A stretch of 15,018 bases of DNA, taken from contig JBJXFK010000204.1 in NCBI GenBank assembly GCA_046155505.1, positions 1 to 15,018 on the forward strand, in the 5' to 3' direction. The stretch's first letter is position 1. Each line of letters begins with the position of its first letter. Under the pieces are notes generated by a model. It was not told where the DNA came from and ran no database searches. It worked only from the letters and a program-made list of their open reading frames with translations. The translations under genes and the position numbers were made by a program. Source of the stretch: JBJXFK01 sp046155505 (lineage in GTDB: Bacteria; Planctomycetota; Phycisphaerae; UBA1845; Fen-1342). Below, piece by piece: positions 7,736 through 14,687 of the stretch.

Positions 7736-8365
7736 TCATGCGCCCACGAAGACGTTGGGGATAGCGACGACCTTTGAGTCCACATGCAGAATCAGATCGA
7801 ACGTGCCGCTCGCCAGCGTCATGCGGAACACACCATGCTCGTCGGTGCGGGCCTGTGCGACCGGCTGGCGCGATTGGGCGATGACCACCGCCACGTCGCC
7901 GCCGTCACGCATTTCGTCGAACGCGATCTGCCCGATCACGTTCCACGACGTGACGATGCCGGCATCATCTTGGTCGGCGGGTTCGAGTTGCAGATCGACC
8001 GTCATGCCGTCGCACTCATACGAAAGCTGGATCGCCGTCGCGCTGCCGCGGAAACCCGCCAGCGCGGGCGTCTGACGACTGTCGAACATGAGCGCCGCGA
8101 TCGCTGTCGCGGCCTGGCTGAGCCACGACTCGATGACGCTCGGCTTGGGCTTGAAGATCGACTGCGCCGCGGTGATCCACTCGCGCGGCGGGGCGACCGA
8201 TTCGTCGCTGCGCATCGTGCCGATCACCGTTCGCATGCGTGCCACTTCGCGGGCGACGGCGGGCGTGACGGCGAGGTAGGCTTCGATCGCGCTCGCGTCG
8301 CTGCCCGTCAACTCGCCGGCGGCGAAGGCTAGTAGCTGCTCATAAGTCGGTGTCGCGCTGGGCAC
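7736..8365 (-). CDS. Putative sigma-factor regulator: anti-sigma-like N-terminus, transthyretin-like C-terminus
   Basis: This 209-residue protein is not recognised as a named family. The GTG at 8365 is chosen because AGGAG lies 8 bases before it. The open frame reaches back to 8455, but that extension crosses a promoter-like site. Residues 7-50 (YEQLLAFAAGELTG, then AIEAYLAVTPAVAREVARM) have the helical pattern of anti-sigma zinc-finger (ZAS) proteins, but the His and Cys zinc ligands are missing. Residues 60-140 are a middle region containing LSYECDGMTVDLQLEP. Residues 143-209 (IGQIAFDEM, then QARTDEHGVFRMTLASGTFD) look like a carboxypeptidase-regulatory or transthyretin-like beta domain. 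There is no membrane helix, so it is probably cytoplasmic. Position between an ECF sigma gene and a CHAT protease gene (3-base gap) suggests that it holds the sigma factor and may be the CHAT substrate. Both roles are inferred from context, not shown by the sequence. Confidence 0.82.
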   Translation of the reverse strand: MPSATPTYEQLLAFAAGELTGSDASAIEAYLAVTPAVAREVARMRTVIGTMRSDESVAPPREWITAAQSIFKPKPSVIESWLSQAATAIAALMFDSRQTPALAGFRGSATAIQLSYECDGMTVDLQLEPADQDDAGIVTSWNVIGQIAFDEMRDGGDVAVVIAQSRQPVAQARTDEHGVFRMTLASGTFDLILHVDSKVVAIPNVFVGA

Positions 8366-8419
8366 GGTCAGTTCTCCTGTGCGTTCTCGCCGCAGTAGAG
8401 CGCGACGGGGTATGCGGAA

Positions 8420-8446
8420 ATACGCACATGATGCGTGAATTTTCCC
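8420..8446 (-). promoter_or_regulatory. ECF-type promoter candidate with internal palindrome, before the regulator gene
   Basis: On the minus strand GGGAAA (8446-8441), a 16-base spacer and CGTA (8424-8421) resemble the spacing and sequence of ECF promoters such as sigma-W (TGAAAC-N16-CGTA). The spacer holds a perfect 5-bp inverted repeat, ACGCA-5-TGCGT (8422-8436). Transcription would begin near 8414, about 50 bases before the GTG at 8365. The rest of the 150-base gap 8366-8515 shows nothing else definite. Confidence 0.4.
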
Positions 8447-8515
8447 GTCAAGCAAGCTGAATGTAACTGAAAGCGCTTTCCGAGCTTACGACCGGTACGG
8501 CGACTGAATTTGACG

Positions 8516-9241
8516 CTATTCTGAGTCGAACAAATCGCCGCCGTCGCGGATGCCAAGCTCGCCCAAAATGCCTTCCAGTTTCTTAAAACAGCGAGCGCGT
8601 GTGGGGCCGATGCTGCCGACGCGCATGTCGAGCCGGGTCGCGATCGTCTCATAATCCGGCTCGCCAGAGTCGAAAAACAGCGCCCGCAGGAGTTTTTCGC
8701 AGCTTCCGCCGAGCTGCGTAAGTGCTTGCTGCACCAAATGTTGCCGCTCGTCGCGTTCGATCGACTCGCTGCTCGGCTCGGCGTCCGATGCGACATCGGT
8801 ATCGAGTGTCGCGTTTTTGCGGGCGAGCCGCGACAGCCGCCAGCACTCGCGATGCGTGGTGGTGATCAGCCAGGCGCTCACGCAGGCGTGGTCCTGCAAT
8901 CGTTGCAAATTGCGGTATAGGCTCAGGAACACGCCCTGGAACGCATCCTCGGCGTCGGCGCTCGACAAGCGATTGCGATTGATGACGGAATAGACCAGTC
9001 GCGCATAGCGCTCGACCAGCGCGTTCCATGCGGTCGGCTGCCCCTCGAGGCAGGCCAGGATCAGGCTGACATCGCTGCGATTCAAATCACGCCCCGTTGC
9101 CGCCGCGCGACGCCCCGTTTGCCCGAACCGAGCCGCGCGACGTTCTGGTGCAGATGATCCAGAACTCGCATTGTAGCGAGTCTGCGAATCGTCGCGTTCG
9201 CCAGGCGAGCGGGTTAGGCGGGCTTGGCGGATATTCGTCAT
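8516..9241 (-). CDS. ECF-type RNA polymerase sigma factor
   Basis: The 241-residue product has region 2 at about residues 71-141 (AWNALVERYARLVYSVINR, DAEDAFQGVFLSLYRNL, then SAWLITTTHRECWRLSR) and region 4 at about 180-228 (LLRALFFDSGEPDYETIATR, then GSIGPTRARCFKKLEGIL). There is no region 1.1 or 3, which is typical of ECF factors. The first 55 residues are a basic, low-complexity extension not found in small ECF proteins. The start ATG 9241 overlaps the M16 stop in an ATGA junction, which argues for coupling and for this start. A shorter form from a TTG near residue 53 cannot be excluded, and the open frame that continues upstream to 9457 would overlap M16 coding sequence and is not favoured. 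It lies directly before a putative anti-sigma-like gene and a CHAT gene. Confidence 0.9.
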   Translation of the reverse strand: MTNIRQARLTRSPGERDDSQTRYNASSGSSAPERRAARFGQTGRRAAATGRDLNRSDVSLILACLEGQPTAWNALVERYARLVYSVINRNRLSSADAEDAFQGVFLSLYRNLQRLQDHACVSAWLITTTHRECWRLSRLARKNATLDTDVASDAEPSSESIERDERQHLVQQALTQLGGSCEKLLRALFFDSGEPDYETIATRLDMRVGSIGPTRARCFKKLEGILGELGIRDGGDLFDSE

Positions 9242-11595
9242 TTCCGTTCTTCGCGTGCGTGCCAAAAGTCGCGCAACAGTTGAATGCGATTCGGAGGCCC
9301 AAACACAGACAGCTCGAACCGGGCCGATTGGTGCAATTCCCGTACCGAACTTGTCGGTGTGTCGGCTGCTGCGGCCGACTCCAGCACATTGAGCGGATCG
9401 TTCCAGCATAGCCAAGCGGCGACTCTTGTTTGCGCGGTGTCTTCTTCGCACAGCCAACCGTTTTGTTGCTCCAGAGCAAACAACTGCAAGACGATGAGCC
9501 GGTCAAGCACAGGGTCCGACAGTCCGCCGATGTGGAGAACAAATTCGCCGGACCGGATGCAGGCCCGAACGTCTGCAGAGAGCAGCCACCCGTTACAAGC
9601 CACGCCAGATGCGAGAAGCAGGGCCAAAGCGTGCGACTCCGCTCGTAGTGGTGTGATCGATTCATGTCTCAATGTGAGCGTCGAGAACATCTGATCATCG
9701 ACGAGCGGCATGTAACTCACTTTGCCGAATCGCGGCGGCGTGGCATTTGTCGGCGGCGGCGCGTAGTGCCCCCTGATCCCGACTTCGTGCACAAACGTGC
9801 GTACGTCCTGTGCGTCGAATGCGCCGTACACCACGATTTGCAGTTTCGCGCTCGCGCCGCCAGTCATTTGCGTGAGCCGCACAACATCGGGAAACAGATT
9901 GGCATGCAACTCGATGGCGCGATCTGCCTCACCGGGCTGCGTTGTCGACTCGATTGCGAAGACTTGGTCGCGTGTGATTGCGCGTGTGGCCATCTCGTGA
10001 ACACCCGCGTACGCCGCATCGACGCGACGTGCGACCGCGTCCGCATCATCCAGCGCGACGGCGCGGATCGTCGGTCCCGAAATTGTGGTCCGGATGTGGC
10101 ATGCCGAAGCGCCGTCAACGGTCAAGAGGATCAACTCGCCCCCGAGTGCGAGCGGGTGCCGCTCGACGCTGTACGGCGGCAAGTCAATATCCTTCATTAC
10201 GTCAACGATTGATCGATCGCCGTAGCGATCGCGCCATTTCCACGCGCTGTGAACGCGATAGTCGGACCACGTCCTGTTCGCCCCAGTTCGATCGCTCGCG
10301 CGTGAAGACGATGAAGCGTACGACTGCACAACATACCGCGTCGCGAGCAGGTACCGCGCCGCCATGCGAACTTCGCTCGCGCTCACCCGCTGCGTTCGCG
10401 GCAGTTCAAAGCTCGCCATGATCGCGTCGCCGCCGACGAGTTCTGCGAAACCGAAGCCGTGGCTCCGTGCAGAGAAGGGAGCGAGCTCGCCGCGCATCTG
10501 GGCGGCTGCGGCACCGCGGGCGATGAGCAGTTCCTCGGCCGAAATTCCCGATTCGGCAACCTCCTCGATCAACGCTAGCACGTCGCGCTCCGTCGCATTC
10601 GAAGCGTGGAGGCTAGCGATGCCAGCGTCGCGGAATCGCTCGGCGTGCCACGAAACATACGGCGCGGTATCACGGTGTGGAAAGCAATGCTCCAACACCA
10701 CCCGAATCGCCGCATGTTCAAACGACGCATACCCCCCCGTCAAAAACGCCATCCGCACGCCCTCGCCACCCGGCGTCGTCAGGTCGATTCGCTCTGGCGC
10801 GGGCGGCTCGGGCCACGGCTTGCGCGGCGACTCGGCCCATTTCAACCTGGCGAACTTTTCGCGAGCCAGTGCGATCGCCTGCGGGGCCGAGATGTCGCCG
10901 ACGATCATCAACACGCAATTCCCCGGCGTCACCCAGCGTGTCAGCGCCTCGCGAATCGCGACGTCCGCGCCCGGCTTTTCCAGCCACTCGCCGATCTTCG
11001 TCGCGGGGCGCGCGTAAGGCGTGCCGGCCATCATCCGCGCGAGGGCCGTGTCGTCGAGCGACGGTGTGTAAGCCGTGAATCGCTGCCGCGTCGCGCGAAT
11101 CGTCGCGGCTAGGCCGCTCGGCGCGCTCGTCGGACGCGACGCCGCTTGCGATGCCTGCGGCGACACGGGGCGCGTCGTCTGCCGCGATGCCGGTTGCGTC
11201 TCCGCTTCGCGCGCCGCCGCCATCAGTGCACGCCCGTCGCCAATGTCCAGTCGATCGGCCTCGATCTTCAGAACATCCGGCAGCAGCGGCGGCGGCAGCA
11301 CGGTCTGGAAACCGCAAACGTCCGGCGTAATCGTGTTTCGCGGCTCCAGCGCATACGCTCTCAGCCGCTCGTCCGCGTCCGCCGCGGTGATGAGCAGCGC
11401 GTGTGCCGCAGACATCAGCCCCGGCTGCGCCGGCGGGTCGATGTCGCCGCCGGCGTTGATCAGCAGTTGCACGCTGACCAGCGGAACCGTGCGGTCCTCG
11501 ATCACCACCACGCGCAAGCCGCAATCGAGCGTCTCGACCATCGGCGGCGGATCGAGGAATTGAACCAAACCGATCAGAAGCGCCGCTGCTACCAT
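9238..11595 (-). CDS. M16-family (insulinase-like) peptidase homologue, probably non-catalytic
   Basis: This 785-residue protein has two M16-like halves. Residues 20-130 start like an M16 N-domain (LDCGLRVVVIEDRTVPLVSV, then LLINAGG). Residues 190-260 are a clear M16 C-domain (GTPYARPATKIGEWL, then WVTPGNCVLMIVGDIS). The second half (about 450-785) looks like the paired non-catalytic domain. The zinc motif HxxEH expected at about residues 62-66 is replaced by SAAHA in GLMSAAHALL, so zinc proteolysis is unlikely. A Pro/Ser/Thr/Gln-rich insert (about 133-160) interrupts the first domain. A short hydrophobic N-terminus (MVAAALLIGLVQFL) could be a signal or anchor, without the usual positive charges. 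GGAG lies 8 bases before the ATG. It is the first gene of the apparent operon and ends in an ATGA overlap with the sigma gene, so a sensing or scaffold role in that pathway is possible. That role is inference. Confidence 0.88.
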   Translation of the reverse strand: MVAAALLIGLVQFLDPPPMVETLDCGLRVVVIEDRTVPLVSVQLLINAGGDIDPPAQPGLMSAAHALLITAADADERLRAYALEPRNTITPDVCGFQTVLPPPLLPDVLKIEADRLDIGDGRALMAAAREAETQPASRQTTRPVSPQASQAASRPTSAPSGLAATIRATRQRFTAYTPSLDDTALARMMAGTPYARPATKIGEWLEKPGADVAIREALTRWVTPGNCVLMIVGDISAPQAIALAREKFARLKWAESPRKPWPEPPAPERIDLTTPGGEGVRMAFLTGGYASFEHAAIRVVLEHCFPHRDTAPYVSWHAERFRDAGIASLHASNATERDVLALIEEVAESGISAEELLIARGAAAAQMRGELAPFSARSHGFGFAELVGGDAIMASFELPRTQRVSASEVRMAARYLLATRYVVQSYASSSSRASDRTGANRTWSDYRVHSAWKWRDRYGDRSIVDVMKDIDLPPYSVERHPLALGGELILLTVDGASACHIRTTISGPTIRAVALDDADAVARRVDAAYAGVHEMATRAITRDQVFAIESTTQPGEADRAIELHANLFPDVVRLTQMTGGASAKLQIVVYGAFDAQDVRTFVHEVGIRGHYAPPPTNATPPRFGKVSYMPLVDDQMFSTLTLRHESITPLRAESHALALLLASGVACNGWLLSADVRACIRSGEFVLHIGGLSDPVLDRLIVLQLFALEQQNGWLCEEDTAQTRVAAWLCWNDPLNVLESAAAADTPTSSVRELHQSARFELSVFGPPNRIQLLRDFWHAREERK

Positions 11596-11726
11596 TCGAC
11601 GTACTCCACCGCAAGCCGCAATTCGAACCGCAGTGAAGTGTGGCGATCCCCGTCAGAGATGTCGAGTCACGCGGATAGGCGTAGCGGCTCGAATCGCCGA
11701 GAAGTTTGCGTTACGATCCTCGAACT

Positions 11727-11776
11727 TTGGCCGAGCGGCTTTTCGAATTGGGTAACCGGCCAAGCGTGGTTTTATC
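11727..11776 (+). promoter_or_regulatory. Weak sigma70-like promoter candidate for sucB, overlapped by a 7-bp inverted repeat
   Basis: TTGGGT (11748-11753), a 17-base spacer and TTTATC (11771-11776) have correct spacing but poor consensus (only 3 of 6 at the -10). A perfect 7-bp inverted repeat (TTGGCCG at 11727-11733, CGGCCAA at 11757-11763) overlaps it and could be an operator. The remainder of the divergent region 11596-11855 holds the heptamer array. No convincing promoter was found for the M16 gene. Confidence 0.25.
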
Positions 11777-11834
<58 letters not shown>

Positions 11835-11855
11835 GCTCAGCGAGTGGAGAACGTC

Positions 11856-13049
11856 GTGGCGATCGAGCTAGTTGTTCCCGAATGTGGCGAGTCCATCACG
11901 CAGGTTACGCTCGGCCCCTGGCTGGTCGGCGAGGGCGCGCCGGCCAAACGAGATCAGACCATCCTCGAAATCGAAACCGATAAAGCCACGATTGAAATGC
12001 CCTCGCCGGTCAACGGCGTAATCACCAAACTGCTCAAGAAGCAGGGCGATACCGCCGCGGTCGGTGAAGTGATCGGCTTCATGGAAGAAAAGGCCGGCGC
12101 GGCCGCGTCAGCTCCCGCCGCCGCTGCTGCACCCGTTGCGGCCGCGACAAGCTCGAAATCCGCGACCGGCGGTACGTTCGTCATGCCCGCCGCCCAGCGC
12201 GAAGCGGCCCAACGCGGCATCGACGCGTCGCAGGTCACACCCACCGGCCCCGGTGGGCGCGTGCTGAAAGAGGATGTCGTGCGAGCGGCATCCACGCCGC
12301 CGGCCGCCGCAAAAGCCGCTGCCCCGCTCGCGGCCATTCCCATCGGTGATCGCCACGAAGAAATCGTGTCGATGACGCCGATCCGCAAGCGCATCGCCGA
12401 GCGGCTTGTGCAGGCCAAGCAGTCGATGGCGCTGCTGACGACGTTCAACGAAATTGACATGTCGAACGTGATGGCCCTGCGCAAGGAGCACGGCGACGCG
12501 TTCGAGAAGAAGTACGGCATCCGCCTCGGCTTCATGAGCTTTTTTATCAAGGGCGCGATCGACGCGTTGAAGTCGATCCCGGCGGTCAACGCCGAGATTC
12601 GCGGCGAGACGATCGTCTACAAGAACTATTACGATATCAGCATCGCCGTGCAGGCGCAGAAGGGCCTGGTTGTGCCGGTGATTCGCAATGCCGAGCGGAT
12701 GAGCTTCGCTGAGATCGAACGCACAATCGCCGACTTCGGCGCGCGGGCCAGGGAAAACAAGATCACGCTCGAAGAGCTGCAAGGCGGCACGTTCACCATC
12801 AGCAACGGCGGCGTATTCGGCTCGCTGATGAGCACGCCGATCGTGAATCCGCCACAATCGGCAATCCTCGGCATGCACGCGATTCAGGAACGCCCGGTGG
12901 CCCGCGACGGTCAGGTGGTCATTCGCCCGATGATGTACGTGGCAATGACCTATGACCATCGCATCATCGACGGACGCGAGAGCGTGACGTTCCTGAAACG
13001 CATCAAGGAGTGCGTGGAGAATCCGACGCGCGTACTCTTGGAAGTCTGA
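11856..13049 (+). CDS. sucB: Dihydrolipoamide succinyltransferase (E2 of 2-oxoglutarate dehydrogenase)
   Basis: This is the core E2 of the 2-oxoglutarate dehydrogenase complex, which passes the succinyl group from lipoamide to CoA in the TCA cycle. The 397-residue protein has a lipoyl domain (1-75, lipoyl Lys43 in EIETDKATIEMPSP), an Ala-rich linker, a peripheral-subunit-binding domain (about 110-150, FVMPAAQREAAQRGIDASQV, then GPGGRVLKEDV), and the acyltransferase core with TFTISNGGVFGSLMSTPIVN and the catalytic TYDHRIIDG (His368, Asp372). The core motifs favour succinyl over acetyl transfer. The GTG at 11856 is chosen because GGAGA lies 5 bases upstream and the product then begins MAIELVVPECGES, as is usual for SucB. 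A GTG at 11844 lacks a ribosome site. E1 (sucA) and E3 (lpd) are not next to it. An 8-bp tandem repeat begins two bases after the stop. Confidence 0.96.
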   Translation: MAIELVVPECGESITQVTLGPWLVGEGAPAKRDQTILEIETDKATIEMPSPVNGVITKLLKKQGDTAAVGEVIGFMEEKAGAAASAPAAAAAPVAAATSSKSATGGTFVMPAAQREAAQRGIDASQVTPTGPGGRVLKEDVVRAASTPPAAAKAAAPLAAIPIGDRHEEIVSMTPIRKRIAERLVQAKQSMALLTTFNEIDMSNVMALRKEHGDAFEKKYGIRLGFMSFFIKGAIDALKSIPAVNAEIRGETIVYKNYYDISIAVQAQKGLVVPVIRNAERMSFAEIERTIADFGARARENKITLEELQGGTFTISNGGVFGSLMSTPIVNPPQSAILGMHAIQERPVARDGQVVIRPMMYVAMTYDHRIIDGRESVTFLKRIKECVENPTRVLLEV

Positions 13050-13051
13050 GA

Positions 13052-13107
13052 AACAAGGCAACAAGGTAACAAGGTAACAAAGTAGCAAGGTAACAGAGTA
13101 ACAAGGG
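13052..13107. repeat. Tandem 8-bp repeat, 7 units (AACAAGGT)
   Basis: Seven units of the pattern AACAAGGT with point changes (AACAAGGC, AACAAGGT twice, AACAAAGT, AGCAAGGT, AACAGAGT, AACAAGGG) begin two bases after the sucB stop. No spacers and no dyad symmetry are seen, so it is neither CRISPR nor a terminator hairpin. It is unrelated in sequence to the 7-bp array before sucB. Confidence 0.95.
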
Positions 13108-13145
13108 AACCGGGCCGCTCCTCCGCGGTGCGCAGCACTGCGCAT

Positions 13146-13273
13146 CCGAACGCGACGCGCAAGCGAATGACCCGAGCGACAGCGAGGCCGTTCAGGCTAA
13201 TTCGTACGCGAGCCGCGCCTTGGCCGCCACTCTCACGCAGCCCGCGGTTCACTCGCGTGCGCTTCGCGTTCGG
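13146..13273. repeat. Element of about 128 bases bounded by imperfect inverted repeats
   Basis: The left arm (13146-13172) and right arm (13246-13273) are complementary at about 24 of 27 positions with one gap. The outer 16 bases match at 15 of 16 (CCGAACGCGACGCGCA against TGCGCTTCGCGTTCGG). About 73 bases lie between the arms and contain no open frame of note. It could be a MITE-like element, a structured RNA or a processed repeat. No direct target duplication was evident at the ends. Confidence 0.6.
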
Positions 13274-13288
13274 TTGCCTGCTCGCGCA

Positions 13289-13294
13289 TACAAT
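13289..13294 (+). promoter_or_regulatory. -10 element candidate for the DinB gene
   Basis: TACAAT (5 of 6 to TATAAT) lies 26 bases before the ATG at 13321, followed by the ribosome site GGAG at 13311-13314. No good -35 box is visible at 16-18 bases upstream, so only the -10 can be supported. Confidence 0.35.
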
Positions 13295-13320
13295 CGCCCG
13301 GACCTTTGCCGGAGTGCCGC

Positions 13321-13809
13321 ATGTTCGAACGTGAAAACAACGTTTGTGCCTTCACCCTTGCCTACGCCGCGCGGCTGCTCGGCGACGTGACGGACGATCG
13401 CATGGCGTTTCAGCCGTCGCCGCACGCCAATCCGCCAGCTTGGATTCTCGGACACCTGGCAGTCGTCGCCGATTTCGGCCTTGAGATGCTCGGACAGTCG
13501 CGCCGCTGCAACGCCGCCTGGCACAAGGCGTTTTCGCCTGGTTCCGATTCCAGCGCCGGCGAGTTCCCCGTGCATGACAAGGCCACGCTGCTCGCCGCGA
13601 TCGACGGCGGCTATAAGGCCCTGATGACCGCGGCGGCCAAGGCCAATGACGCCGCCCTCGCCAAACGCATCGACATGCAGTTTTTCAAGGACACGCCAAT
13701 TCAGACTGTCGGCGATCTGATCACGCACATGCTCACGTCGCACATGTCGCTGCACCTCGGACAACTGTCGGCATGGCGACGCACGCTCGGGTACGCTCCG
13801 CTGTTTTGA
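13321..13809 (+). CDS. DinB-family four-helix protein (DinB_2-like)
   Basis: This 162-residue protein has the DinB/YfiT four-helix-bundle pattern: an N-terminal helix, then PPAWILGHLAVVADF with His45, and a C-terminal helix containing ITHMLTSHMSLHLGQLSAWR with His136, His141 and His145. His45, His141 and His145 are at the positions that normally bind a divalent metal. The family includes thiol-dependent transferases and proteins of unknown role, and the sequence does not show which applies. ATG 13321 is preferred over an in-frame TTG at 13306 because GGAG lies 6 bases before it. It lies 38 bases before panB and may share its transcript, but there is no obvious functional link to pantothenate synthesis. 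Confidence 0.85.
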   Translation: MFERENNVCAFTLAYAARLLGDVTDDRMAFQPSPHANPPAWILGHLAVVADFGLEMLGQSRRCNAAWHKAFSPGSDSSAGEFPVHDKATLLAAIDGGYKALMTAAAKANDAALAKRIDMQFFKDTPIQTVGDLITHMLTSHMSLHLGQLSAWRRTLGYAPLF

Positions 13810-13847
13810 CCGCCCGATGGGCCGAGTTTCCGCCGTGGGATCCGCCG

Positions 13848-14687
13848 ATGCGCATCACGCTTGACACGTTGCGACAGATGAAGCATGCGAGCCGCAAGTT
13901 CGCGATGCTGACCGCGTACGACTTTCCGACCGCCGTCGCGGCCCAGGCGGCGGGCGTGCATTCGCTGCTTGTGGGCGACTCGGCGGCGATGGTTGTGCTT
14001 GGGCATGAGTCCACCCGCCCGGTCACCGTCGAATTCCTCGTCACGATTGCGAGCGCCGTGCGGCGCGGTTCGCCGCTCGCGTTTCTCGTCGGCGATATGC
14101 CGTATCAGCCGATGCAGCAGGGCGAGCATGCGACGTTTGGTGCCGCGCTGCGTTTCCGCGACGAGGCGGGCTGCGATGCGGTGAAGCTCGAAGTTGAGCC
14201 GCAACACGCACCGGTCATCAGCCGCATTGCCGCCGCAGGCATCGCCGTGATCGCGCATCTCGGCCTGCGCCCGCAATCGGTTACGACGCCCGACGGCTAC
14301 AAGCCGCAGGCCCGCGACGAAGATTCGATCGCCATGCTCGCCGCCGATTGCCGCCGAATGGTCGACGCCGGCGCGGCGATGATTTTGCTCGAGGCGGTGC
14401 CGAACGAGGCCTCGCAAGCGGTGATCGATGCCGTCGGGCCAGAAATCGTCGTCATCGGCTGCGGCGCGGGATCGGCGTGCGACGGGCACGTCGTCGTCAC
14501 ACACGACATGCTCGGCCTCAGCGATATGCGTCCGCCGCGTTTTGTGCCGGTGCTGGCAGATTTGCGCGAGCAGACGCGGGCAGCGATGCGGCAATACGTC
14601 GAGTCGATCGAGCGCGGCGACTACCCCGGCCCGCAGCACGGCTATTCGCTTGCCCGCGGCGCTGCGACGGCGAAAGCGGCGACATGA
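13848..14687 (+). CDS. panB: 3-methyl-2-oxobutanoate hydroxymethyltransferase (ketopantoate hydroxymethyltransferase)
   Basis: The first committed enzyme of pantothenate and CoA synthesis, PanB adds a hydroxymethyl group from methylene-tetrahydrofolate to 2-oxoisovalerate. The 279-residue TIM-barrel protein carries the family motifs: MLTAYDFPTA, SLLVGDSAAMVVLGHEST (metal ligand Asp44), VGDMPYQ (Asp83), AVKLEV (Lys113, Glu115), HLGLRPQSV, ILLEAVP (Glu182) and GCGAGSACDGHVVVTHDML. All metal and catalytic positions match. ATG 13848 is chosen. The open frame extends to 13773, but that would overlap the DinB gene and add 25 residues unlike the family. Only a weak GTGGGA precedes the ATG. The stop overlaps the next gene by ATGA. 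panC and panD are not in the window. Confidence 0.97.
   Translation: MRITLDTLRQMKHASRKFAMLTAYDFPTAVAAQAAGVHSLLVGDSAAMVVLGHESTRPVTVEFLVTIASAVRRGSPLAFLVGDMPYQPMQQGEHATFGAALRFRDEAGCDAVKLEVEPQHAPVISRIAAAGIAVIAHLGLRPQSVTTPDGYKPQARDEDSIAMLAADCRRMVDAGAAMILLEAVPNEASQAVIDAVGPEIVVIGCGAGSACDGHVVVTHDMLGLSDMRPPRFVPVLADLREQTRAAMRQYVESIERGDYPGPQHGYSLARGAATAKAAT

Noticed and set aside
4895..9241. A true type III-E CRISPR (Craspase) locus
   Set aside because: TPR-CHAT and a sigma factor are present, but there is no gRAMP/Cas7-11 gene, no Cas1 and no array in the window. Only the similarity of logic is kept as a hypothesis.
9242..9457. Longer sigma factor starting at 9457
   Set aside because: The added part lies wholly within M16 coding sequence and has no similarity to sigma factors. 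The ATGA junction at 9241 is a better start.
11721..11770. tRNA-like fold around the TTGGCCG inverted repeat
   Set aside because: There is only one 7-bp stem with a short spacer, and no T-arm or anticodon arm can be drawn.
12108..13145. Minus-strand open frame of 345 codons opposite sucB
   Set aside because: It is a shadow of sucB, and its N-terminus is the translated octamer repeat.
13773..13847. Longer panB starting at 13773
   Set aside because: It would overlap the DinB gene by 37 bases and add 25 residues unlike other PanB proteins.
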